Shown in pieces: positions 1-10,790 of a DNA stretch of 64,000 bases. A program made the position numbers and the translations under genes. The stretch lies in contig VYZI01000422.1 in assembly GCA_013397695.1 (NCBI GenBank), forward strand, positions 101,173-165,172, in the 5' to 3' direction. The notes under the pieces were generated by a model. It ran no database searches. It had not been told where the DNA came from and worked only from the letters and a program-made list of their open reading frames with translations. The stretch comes from Centropus unirufus (Eukaryota; Chordata; Aves; Cuculiformes; Centropidae). Positions within the stretch are counted from its first letter, which is position 1. Each line of letters starts with the position of its first letter.

Positions 1-3000
1 TTTTGCAAAAAATGTAAATCATTTTTAGAGTTTGTTTTAATTATAACTTTTCTTTCTGTTGAAAAGTCAGTGAGTTATTATTCATAACATAAACTGATTT
101 GACAGTCCAAATATCTACATGTAAAATTCAACAGTCTCCACATGAGAAAACATTGTCATCAGTACTCGTGGGTCCTGTTGACCCCTGCTTGTCAAGATAC
201 TGCTGACCAAAAAGCCATTTCACTTTCTTCCTTCCAACTGGAGATAAAAAGCCTGGAATTATGTTGGAAGGGTCTTGTGAACTGCAGCCTGAGGAAGAGC
301 CAAATACAGCAAATTATATTAACTGTGCTCATGGTTTTAAGTTCCTGTTTGGCAGAATTAGGAACTAATTTATTCTTAGGATGCATCAATGAATCCAAGG
401 CCTAGTTGCTCTGATAGTCATCAGTTGAATCTCTGCATAGATCCTACTTGCTGTTATCTGTGACTGAGAACTAGCAGATAATTTGAAAGCAGCATCAGCA
501 TTAGGAAAGGTTGATGTGACCCAGACCAAAGCTGCCTGGAAAAAGGGTGGTGGGCTTTCTCCCAGGTCGTATCTGAACTTCTGCTCAGTGCTGCACCTCA
601 CAGTCCTGACTCTCCAACAAGCCAGAGAGGGGGCCTTGCTGAAGAGCACTGATGATCCTGCCTGACCAGGCTTCCACTGGACACTGGCAGAAAAAGAAGT
701 GAAGGCTGTGCATCACAATGGGCAGTTGGGATGCAACAGCATCACTGGCAAGTGCAGCCAAGCACTGCAGTATCCTCGTAGCTCCACAGGGAAGACATCA
801 GCCATTATCCATGTCACTTGGTGCTCTGGTATCTCCACTTCATCTGAGCTTTGAAGAACATCTTACAGCTTTCTGTTCCAATGGTCACTTTCAGTTTATT
901 TATACTAACAACCATTTATTAGCTCCTCAGATTTTCCATACTTTTCCCCTTCTTCATCTCCCCTTTTTTGTTTTCTCTACTTGCTATCAATTATGCTCTT
1001 AGAGCTACAGCTTACCTCCTGCAAATGTATTTGTAATTGTATTACATATTTGACAAAAAGCTGCTTGACTGTTTATGGTGTGGGCTCTGTGGCTTGGCTT
1101 TACCGTGGAGAAAACTAAGGAGAAAAAAGTGCAAACACTAGAGAAGAGGCTTTGGTGTCCAAATCATCCTTGCAACGAGGCAGGAAGTCTCTCTCAGTGG
1201 CATGCCACAGGCTGTTACGCAGAGACCTTGCACAAGTCATTTAGAAATTAGAAAAGAGCATCGTGTTCTTCCTGTGCTGATCTGAAACTGGAGAGGCACT
1301 TAGCCACCCTTAGCTCCTACCTGAGCTGCGGCAGAGGCTCAACTAGCCCAATACTTGAAGGGTCAGCTACTCCTCTGCAAATTCTCCAATCCCACCTGTC
1401 TTTCTTCAGTACATAAATACATTTAGGGCACCTCCTGGGCCTTCTGCCTCTACAGATGTTCATGTTGTTTAAATAATTACATGTTTAGACAATCAAACTG
1501 TTCCAGAAGAAAGCCGGACCTGATATGTTGTGTCTTAGAACCCGCTACAGACCTTACATGGTCTTCTTGTACTAGGCATTTTTCAGTGCCTTTAAGCAAA
1601 ATAAAAAGCAGTACAATTAAGATAAGAAGACTTCTCTTTTGTTATTTCTGCTTCAAGTTCATAATTTTTCAATTTCAGTTCCAGTCTCTGTCATGATGCG
1701 AGCAAAGATGTCTTAGCATTTCTGAAGACTGATGAAATGTTAGGTTTGGTTGGAAAGCATACAATTAGTGATTCTATAGATAATAAAACCAAGCGGCAGA
1801 CAAGTGAGCCCAGGCACACAGTTTACTAGCTATTTAGCTCTTGGGTTCATGATTCAGAAGCTGAAGAAGCTGAAGCTTAGATGTCAAGCTACTTTGTCTT
1901 TGAGATAAAAGGCCACATTCTCTGCATTTTCAAGCGGAGTGACCTGTAACCAGATGTCAAAAAGTGCCAAATTGTCAGTGCCTGTCAGCTAGGTAACATT
2001 CATGGACACTTGCTTCTGATGTGGCAAAGGATGATGATCGTATTTGAAAATCTATCCCTAGTGCTGGGACCAGACACGATAAGTGTAAAACCTCTGGCAG
2101 AGAGAGTTTCAAATACTAAGTTGGAAAATATTTTAAAGTCCCTTTTCAAGAAAGCAGATTATTTTTTAATAAAAATGGTGTTTTGCAGGAGGCTCCCCAG
2201 CTTTCCATAGTTTTCTTATGCTTGTCAGAAAACCCTAAAGCCCAAATTGTTTCCCAACAAGAACCCCAACTGCTTTTCAAGTAAAAACTTGGTAACACTA
2301 AATACCTTTGCTAAAAGCATACATAGCAACATGTACAAAATGCTTTATGTTGTTCCAATCCGTTTCATTATTTTTCTTCCACTGGTAAATACTGTTCCCA
2401 CACCTTAAAAACAAACAAAGAGGAGAGAAAAATTGTATAGCCCCCAAACAAATCTCTGCATGGCCACTGTAATCTCTGCTACCAAGACTCATTTTTAACC
2501 CTCAGCAAGCAGCCGAGCATGACAATTAGAAAGCAATGCATTAATAAAAGTCCTTTGGAAAGTGCCCATCCCCAGCCAGCGCTTCACCAGCTTAGAGGGA
2601 TTACTGCAATTATGATACGGACTCTTGGTTGGCAGCGGAGGGTGAGAGGCAAGAGGGAGTATTCATAATCCTTAGTCCTTTCTTTGGCCTATATAGAGTG
2701 GGAGAAAAGGTGGGGCTTGTTTCTTTGGAATCCCATTGGATAACATTGAGGAAGGAACTGGCAAGTCATGAATGTGTGGACTGGGAAGTGCAGGTTCCTG
2801 GCACACCTAAAGGGGTTTCCTGCTGCTCCCTGGAGCTGACTCCCTGGAGCTGACTGCGGGGTTGATCCCGGTTTGCCTGGCACCCCGGTGGAGATGAAAA
2901 CAGACAAACCACTGGCAAGAAAAGCAGGTAAACAAAGGACCATTTGCAAACTCAAGTGCTTCTCTTTCAAATGCATACCAAAGCTGGACAGGAGTCTCTG

Positions 3001-3336
3001 ATATTTTTCCCCGTGAGAACTGTGGTACGTGGCTGTATAATCTCACTAGCTGCTGCTCTGAAAGCAACTATAAATGCCGGTCTCTTGCAAGAAAACCCAC
3101 ACAGGTTTCCTGTTTCTTATGATACAAGATAAAGGTTGCACACAGCATGAGCTCAGTACTTTATAGGACTTATTTTCTAGCACAACCAGAGTGAAGGATC
3201 TGCAATTAACTCGATTTCAAGTAGCTTGTAACTTCTCAGAATAATTAAAGTCATTTGGCACAAAAGGCCATACCAGTAGAAGCTGAAATGCACTCATCTG
3301 CGGGAGGTTTTGATACAAAGCATCATCCTGCCTCCT
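1..3336. other. non-coding stretch without a recognised gene
   Basis: No frame here encodes a protein I recognise, and the short open frames (up to about 95 codons) overlap each other on both strands, as chance frames do. No CR1 fragment is visible. Two small internal duplications occur: a GAAGCTGAA-type 9-nt repeat near 1857-1880 and the 14-nt duplication listed at 2827-2854. The part at about 2521-2650 has an unrepetitive texture with homeodomain-like sites such as GGGATTACTGCAATTATG, so it may be regulatory, but nothing in the sequence proves that. Confidence 0.7.
2827..2854. repeat. perfect 14-nt tandem duplication
   Basis: The unit TCCCTGGAGCTGAC occurs twice back to back (2827-2840 and 2841-2854) with no mismatch. 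This is a small local slippage duplication with no evident function. Confidence 0.9.
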
Positions 3337-3608
3337 AAGAAAGAAGAAAAGAAGAAATGAAGAAAAGAAGAAAACTGAAAAAAAAAGAAAAAAAAAAGAA
3401 AAAAAGAAAAAGGCAAAAGGGAAAAGAAAAAATAAAGAAAAAAGAAAAAAGGAAAAAGAAAAAGGAAAAGGGAAAAAGAAAAAAAAAAGAAAAAAGAAAG
3501 AAAAGGGAAAAAAAGAAAAAAGAAAAAAGAAAAAAAGAAAAGGGAAAAAATAAAAAGGGGGGGAAAAAAAGAAGAAAACAAAGAAGAAAAAAAAAGAAAA
3601 AAAAAGAA
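3337..3608 (+). repeat. 272-nt polypurine (A/G) tract
   Basis: The top strand is almost purely A and G: only seven pyrimidines occur, at 3358, 3375, 3376, 3414, 3433, 3551 and 3579. The run 3434-3550 is 117 nt with none. It is built from irregular AAAAAG, AAAGG and AAGAAG units, with a run of seven G at 3557-3563. Lysine/arginine-rich frames on the plus strand and phenylalanine-rich frames on the minus strand are by-products of this composition, not genes. Tracts like this can form intramolecular triplex (H-DNA) and are prone to length change. Confidence 0.95.
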
Positions 3609-3899
3609 CAAGATATGGGTAGCTGTTAGTGGGTCTCATATACCTACACAGGTTCAGAGGCTGGTTTGCAGCCTCAATAGAATGAACATGGCCACACTTC
3701 AGCTTCAGATCAGAGCAAAGGCTAGCAGCTACCGGCCAGATTCTGGGGAAAAATATTGCTCACACTGTCAACCCACTGGGTTTCTCTTTAAAAATAAAAA
3801 GTATCGGAAATTAAAGACAAAGACGTTGCAGCAGTTCTCTCTCCACTCAGGTGGATGGCATGCCCTGCGCTATCCTCTTCTCACGGCTTCTCTTTAGCT

Positions 3900-4130
3900 C
3901 GCTCCCCCTGGAAACCAGAGGCACCTCAGAAGCGCAAAGCAGAAGCAGGCGTGAGTCAGAGCGTGTCAGCGGCCGCTCTGCCCGCCGTGTGCGTGGGTGC
4001 CCGGGGCAACTGTGGAGCTAGCGACAGGGATGGAGTGGGCTGGCAAGAGCTGGGACGCGGCGTGCTCATGCAGGCACCTGCACACGCGTGTTCTCCGGCA
4101 CGGGGACCTGCATTGCAGCAGCTCTGGCGT
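3900..4130. promoter_or_regulatory. small CpG-rich island with a NotI site
   Basis: I count 19 CpG dinucleotides between 3900 and 4130, against near absence in most of the neighbouring DNA. A NotI site (GCGGCCGC) lies at 3969-3976 and an AP-1-like TGAGTCA at about 3952. Local G+C is roughly 60-65%, so CpG is close to its expected frequency. Clusters of this kind in birds often mark promoters or other hypomethylated regulatory DNA. A plausible splice donor follows on the plus strand (TTCAG then GTAGGG near 4286), which would fit a short first exon, but no TATA box or convincing coding start was found. It is only about 230 bp, so a GC-rich accident remains possible. Confidence 0.4.
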
Positions 4131-7100
4131 TCACATGCATAAATTCGTACCCCAGGCTGAAGTCAGAGAGGGATGTTGCACTGATGTAAATCGACCTGGA
4201 GATAAGAATCGCCTCATTTCCCCTCGTATGAAGTCCCACTGAGGATGCTACTGTGGCTTTGACATTTGTTCTTGTCTGTGCTTCAGGTAGGGCACAGAGA
4301 AATGAGGGGAACCTGTACTGGCGTGTACCAAGTCCGTATCTTCCTTCAGCTGACAGACCCGTCAAAAAAGGCTGGCAGGAGCTGGCACTGCTTTCAAGAA
4401 GTGCTGTTCTGAGAAGCTAAAGGAGATTGCTGTCGTTTGACGAAGCGACAGCGCTCTTGGCACCCTTCCCAAGCAGAAAGCAACAGGGAAGGCTGGGAGT
4501 GGATCACTCAAAACTTGTGTTGCTGCAAGCTGCTCTGCTTTTTTCCACCATGAGACAAAAAAGCAGCACCATTTTCCAGAGGCTGGGTGTTGAACATACC
4601 CTGAACTACTGGTGCAAGGAAAGTAAGAGTGAGCTCCTGTGCAAAACGTTAGGAACCTCGGCTAAGAGGTATGCTATATTTTTTAACCTTTATGGGATAA
4701 AACCCTCAATTAAGACCTGGAATTTGTTTTGGGCTTTTGCCACTAGATTTCACCTACAGCACCCTTCATGAGAGAGTGAAAGCATGAATACACTTCACTG
4801 TGTCCTTTTTTAAAAATGATTAAATCTTTAAAACAAAGTCCAGAAAGTCATGCACAGCTGCCCCTTAGCTTAGAGGCTGTTAAGTTTCACAGATACCTTG
4901 CTTTATCACTATTAAATACTCCAAGTACTTCAAGTCACAGTTTCCTTTCTCTCCAGAACTATTCCAATCCTGATCAGACTGAGCAAAAGGGTACTCACTT
5001 GAACCCTAAGCCTGTTTTAGAGTCCAACCCAAAGGATCCCTCCCCTTTCCTTCTCTGAGAAAGCCAGGCCAGGCAAGGTGGCCTTGGGCAGGCCTAAGGC
5101 TCACCAGCAGGATCCTCAACAGAATTCAAATGAGTCATTCATTTAAGACACAGTAGCAGAAGCTACAGCTTCCTTCTGCAAGGTAATTTCGTGTAATCTC
5201 CCTGTACTCAGGGCCAACTTCTTCCTGATTTCCCCAGATATTTCCCTTTCTCCTCACCCTGGTAGATTTTAAGGAAATTCTGTTTTCTATCTCAATTTTT
5301 TTTTTATTCTTGGTGAAAGTTCAGAAGCATCTGCCCCAAGTGTCTATTCACCTGTAAGATAAATCCAGCCTTTCACTGAAGACTGCTACAGGATTGTAAT
5401 GGATATCTGTGACCTGATGCACATAAGGATTCTCTCTCCTCAGTACCTGAGACATCTATAGCAGCCTTTTCTCATATCCAGTTTGCTCCTTTCCAACTCA
5501 CATTTTCCAGACTCGAGGTTATTCAGATGGGACTACTCTTCTTCACCTCTGCTGATAATGCCATATCACTGCAGAAATTGAAATGCAGAGGAGGTAGCCA
5601 CAGAAAGAGAGTCAAGGAACTGAACTGAGTCTACCTTATACAACACACAAACCGCCAAACCTTTAGTTATTTAAAATACATGGGGCTGGGGTATCACCAT
5701 ATTCTAATTTCCTGGCAAGCTTAATGTTTAAAGTAGCAGCTTCTTGGGCAGCCCATGCATTCTGGTCTTTTTGACTCACTGCGTCTCTCCTGTAACCAAC
5801 GTACACATAATTCCTGTCACAGGACATGGATGGCTGTTCTAGCTTGGCAGGTGACCACTGCTAAACCTGTCACCAAGGAACTCCTTCACATGGAAGGATG
5901 TGCCACCATCAAGTAAGATGAAGGATACCTGCATACTGGTCGTGGGACAGGTTCTATCATGTCCAGTTCCTGGGCCAAGGCTGCAGCCCAGGGAGTGACC
6001 ACAGAGAGCAGGCAACAGGACTGGCCCCACTTCACCTGATCGGTATACTACTCCATAATCACTTTTGAGAAAACTCTGGCAAAGAGGACAGCTGTCACCA
6101 GAAGAGGTCAACGAGGGGATCTTGGTAGATCAAGTCTGAACCCAGGTGAGCTGGGTGTCAATTATGTTTTAAAAGAGTTCACCACAGGATGTAGTAGTTT
6201 AGATGGTTGATAAAGGTAGCTTTGAAGTAAGTTTTGGTTTCAGGTTACACCCAGTGTGATACAGGAGAGAGGCTGTGGAAAGCAGCTATCCTGCTCCTCC
6301 CTCATCCCTTCTGCCACTTCTCGTGTGGGCTCCAACAGTCGCAGGGTGAGTCAGTTCAGCTGGCTGAGCTGGCAAGAAACAGCTATGCAAAACAGGGGGT
6401 GGTGGAAAGAAAAGAATAATTTTCATTAGTTCAGCTGCTAAATCCTCTCTAGCCAGACAATTACCAGGTCCAGTCCAAGGCAGACGGAAAGACCAAGAAG
6501 CAAGATCATTTGGAAAGGTCTCCCATTCGCTGAAGTGTAATGCAAAACCACATCCTTGGGGGCCCAAGTAAGTGAATACAACATCTGAGGCTCATGTACA
6601 CTGGTACTTCTGCCAACACTGCTGTGGGAAAGTCCTCTTTGCCAGTGGGGCAAGCACAATTTAAAGTTCCACATCTGTTTTGTTCAGTGATTTTATATAT
6701 GAGCTCCCTTTTGAGAGTTCTTGGTTCAGTTGATGTCTCAGGGCACTCACGTTACTGCAGCAGGAGGTGTTTCTCAGGCAGAGGGTGGATTTTCAGGCAG
6801 AAAGAGGGGTTGACATAAGTATTCATGTACTGATCAATATGTGATGCTTTGCCAAGGAGACTGATCACCTTGGGATTTTTTAAACAGACACAAGGGTGTG
6901 CGCCTGGCACATCTCTTACAAGCAATAGGAGCCAAATTTATCCCTGCGTTAAGCAAGAACTGGAGATATAGAGAGGGCTGGAGTCCTGTCCCCTCACAGT
7001 CCTCCAAGGAGGTGCAGGAGGCATACACCTAAATCCTAGGCTGGGGCATAAATGGAGAAAATAGAAAAATAATGGATCCATTATAAAATGTGGGGCAAAA

Positions 7101-10100
7101 TAGAGGCTCTATCTACAGACTTTGTCTGGAATAGCTTGCCTTCTGGAATTTCCCTGCTAAACTCAGCCAAATATAGAGGTACCAAAGAAAGCAGATGTAG
7201 ACCGTCAATGTACCCTGTTTTCGGGCTGCACTATTCTGCTCTCTGCAGAAACGTCCATTTTTTTTCCAAATGCCATTTCAGTAGTTGGAATTTATTTTGC
7301 AACACACCAGAGTTTTCTTTGCTAAAAGTGTAATCGACGCCATAGTGCATATGAATTGTCTTCCTAATACTAATAGGCAAACTTTGTGCATGTGTGTTTT
7401 ACTTATATATATAATTCAGACTTAACTGTGTCTGACATGAGCCCTGACACAAAGAGATTTCACAGATGCTAAGGGTAATCTGAAGTCACTAATCACTTTG
7501 GCAAATCCTGGCTATAATGGTGCCTGATTTAAAGCCCATTAAAGTCAATGGAAAGAATTCCTTCTTACATCATTGTCCTTCACTCATGCCCATAAAACTC
7601 CAATTCATGTCTGTACAAGTTACACAAGCGTCAGGATGATGGAACAGGGTGCAGATGGATGTCACTCCTATAAAAAGTTGCAGAATAACTGCTTTGCTTA
7701 CAAATCACAAACTTGTCAGACTCTCGGGGTTTGCATGCCTCTGCATTTATCTTTAGTCTCAAGAATGGAGACCTGCTATTTCAACAGCTTCCCCTCCCCC
7801 CCTTCTCATACACAATGCTCTGAATATCTTTATAAAGCTGTATAAATACAGGTAATGAAATCCTCCAGCTGCAAAACATTGTCTGGCTTCTGAGGAAAAC
7901 TATGGGAAGGCAGGAACAAAATTACAAAAGTCTAGGGAGACTCTTATTCTCCGGCCTTGCGCTAGCCTTACCTGTCCCAGTTGCCCAAACAGAATTTGGT
8001 TGAAAATAGAATTTTCTGTTTGGTAGGAAACCCCACTTTGTGTCCACACCCAACCAGAAACAAGTCTTCTGCCTGTTAGCATTCCCCTAAATAGGTGTCT
8101 CCTTCCTTACCCCCAGGGAATTGTTTCTGCACTTCTGCAAGACCTAATTCCACCAAGATGAATCTTCAGTAGCAGAAAGATAGAGGAAAAACCTCTTAAG
8201 TGAGAGAATATTGCCTAGCCTGGTTTTAAATTCATGCAAAAACATGATGTCAGTTGACATGTCTCTGACACGTTCATTCATATTGCACCAGCACATTCAA
8301 GCCTTACTCATCTTCTCCAAATTGTGTTTTCAAGCAATACTTCTCCAACAGCTCCCCCAAACCCTTCTGTTATTTTCCTCAGGTGGTACTTTTTCATTTG
8401 TAGTATTACCAGGAAGCTGAGTCCCAAGAGAAAAATGGAAAAATATAACCCAGAAAATGATGCAGAGTGTGTGAATCTGTCCCATGTGTCACTCCTGCTA
8501 CTCCATACATCAGAATCAGCAAGGGAATATATGCATCAGTCAGTTCATAGGCAGTGCTACACATCTTCCTTCTTGGGCTACCAGACTTCAGTTTAAAGAG
8601 AGCAAAAGATCAGACCTCCTTCCCTAAAGCTGACAGAGCTTAACCTTCATAATATAAGATGCTCTGAAGTAAACACCTAACCCTTTTATTCACACTGCAG
8701 ATAACCTCTTCAAGAAACTAAGATGAGATTTAGGAAGGAACTCTCCATACTCGGCATCAAATGTCCTTCATTCCAGAAACCTTAACTCACATTGTCTAAT
8801 CACTGGCATACTTTTTGTCTGAACATTAACTCTCTTCTTTCATTAAAGGAAATAGCATCATATTTGCTAATTCCCATGCTTGAAAAGAGAGAGAAAAGGA
8901 GAGCCCTCTGGGAATTTCAGCTTTTTCTCTGATTCATTCCTTCACCTAGTTGCCCATCTTCCTAAACAAACATCTTTCATCCTAGATGTGAAAAGCACTG
9001 TGTTTATGCTCTATGGAAATTGCATTCATTGCATTGTATTTCCTAGAAGTCCAGCTATGAAAATGTGCAAAAATGGGCAAGGTAACTGTCAAGGAACTTC
9101 CCATATATAAACTGTTAAAGAGAATAGATAGGAAGAAAATCATAAAACCATAGTTCTGGCTTTACAGTTTCTCTTTATCCCCATTGTAAGCCATTGTCCT
9201 GCTAGCTATCTGTCTACATTTACAGACAGGTATGTCTGTGTTTTAATGTAAATTACTCTGAAGAAGCTGCCAGAAAGAAAGATAAATGATTTTTCGCTTC
9301 TGATATCTAGTAAGTAAACAAAGACAGGAATATATCCTTCCTATGTAATTTTCTTCTTTCTAGATACAGAACTTCAAAGAATCGGCCAATTTGCAGAGAG
9401 AAGTCTGTCTTTAAAAGCAAGTGAGAGCCTGTAATCAAGAATATACAAGTTGATTAGTCAGGTTGCTACTTGGCTTGGGGAATGAAGTCATTCTGCTACC
9501 AAATATGGGCAGAGTTTTTTTCCCCAGTCTGATTTAACTGGTTAGAAATGTGATATTAAATACACCCTTGCTATTTCAAGGCAAGCTTGAAATTCATTAT
9601 GTCCCCTGAACCTGGTCACAGAAAAAAAGCAAGACCTTGCCCTCAATATATTATTGCCTATTACCCAACTCAAAGAATTCTCCTGGAGGGCTATCTAAAC
9701 AGATCTGCTACAAAAAGCAACCATCGTTTTTCCAGGAGGAATTGATGACATAGGTCAAGAAATCGTAAGACCGAGGCTGCACTTTTCCTCTGCCACTTCC
9801 TGACATTGACATGAGCAGCACGCCATAAAATTTTGGGTGTTTTTCTGCACCCCTATGATGGGATCTGACCTTCCACTCCTCTGGTCTCAAGCCCCTCAAC
9901 CTACCCATCAGGAGACTGGCACATGCCTGCTTCTAATGTCTTCAAAGAAGTCACTGTGGTGAACCTTTCCTTTTCCCCTTTCCCCAGCCCTGACTCCTTT
10001 TCTATGTCCTCCCGATTCCCAGAGCACTGAAGAAAATTGCTTCCATTTCCCATAACCTCCACTTGTTTTCAGCCAGAAAATAATGAACAGGAAACTAATG

Positions 10101-10496
10101 AGCAATAGCCATTTATTGTTTCAGCTACCTCAATGCTTCATTAGTTGGCTTCCCAAACAGGGAGCCTGCTTTTTTTCAGTCCTCATTTCCTTTCCAAAAC
10201 TGTTCTTATAATTCTTCCTCCTCTATTCAAGTTCCTGCTCCCACTCTGCACCTGGGGCAGCAGCATCTCCAGCAGTCCGGCAGCCTCACAGCAGAACCTG
10301 TCCTCTTCTGCCAAGCCATTCTGAAAAATGCATCCTGCTAGCTCAGGTCCTGGTCTCATTGCTTCCTACACCGATGTTTCCTATCAATTCTACATGTCCC
10401 ACGTTGCTCTGTGTTCCCCTTTTTCTTTGGCATTAGATCTTACCCAGTGAGAGCACCTGTCTGCTAATTGCAATTTATTCTCTCTTTTGTTTGCAG
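4131..10496. other. non-coding stretch without a recognised gene
   Basis: Six-frame reading shows only short frames without a recognisable domain. The one exon-like interval I would single out is 6244-6345, listed separately. A 10-nt inverted repeat (CCAAACAGAA at 7985 and TTCTGTTTGG at 8014) is the only other structure noted. No transposon fragment or structural RNA gene was recognised. Confidence 0.65.
6244..6345 (+). other. exon-like interval, 102 nt, open in two frames
   Basis: The interval begins after GGTTTCAG and ends at AGG followed by the consensus donor GTGAGT. It is 102 nt (34 codons) and open in the frame that starts at its first base, so a cassette of this size would preserve reading frame. 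A second frame is also open, which weakens the case, and the pyrimidine tract is short. The peptide is serine-rich and resembles nothing I know. Decoy pairs of this quality are expected in 64 kb. Confidence 0.12.
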
Positions 10497-10790
10497 TTCA
10501 AGAAATGCTGGCTGGATGTATTCCTGATGTTTCTCTTAGCATACTGTCTGCAGGCACATGGGCTGGAAACATGTATGAGCAGAAGAGGGCTGCAAGCCAG
10601 CTCCTTCCTGCCATTGTGGAGGAGCTCTGCCAGACCACAGCAGTGGGAGGTGCATGGACAGGTTTTCAGGTTCCAGGCCAAGGATGCTGAGCCTGCAATC
10701 TAACCTCCTTTCCAGGAAAAGAGCATGACTGGCATTGAAATGCCTCAGCATCGCCAACCGTTGCTGTGGAGAGCACCACTGTTCCTGGAG
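10497..10790 (+). other. exon-like interval behind a strong 3' splice site
   Basis: The upstream sequence has a branch-point-like TGCTAAT at about 10462-10468, then a nearly uninterrupted pyrimidine tract and TTTGCAG ending at 10496. This is one of the best acceptor sites in the window. A donor GAG followed by GTAAAC sits at 10790/10791, giving a 294-nt interval. Two frames stay open for more than 60 codons but all three close before the donor (near 10690-10703). If real, it would be a terminal coding exon or an exon of a non-coding RNA. No homology is recognised. Confidence 0.18.

Noticed and set aside
3217..3639. Phenylalanine-rich and lysine-rich frames
   Set aside because: They are translations of the polypurine tract.
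7972..8060. Minus-strand donor CAG/GTAAGG at 7972/7971
   Set aside because: The donor is good, but the only nearby acceptor-like AG lies behind a purine-rich stretch.
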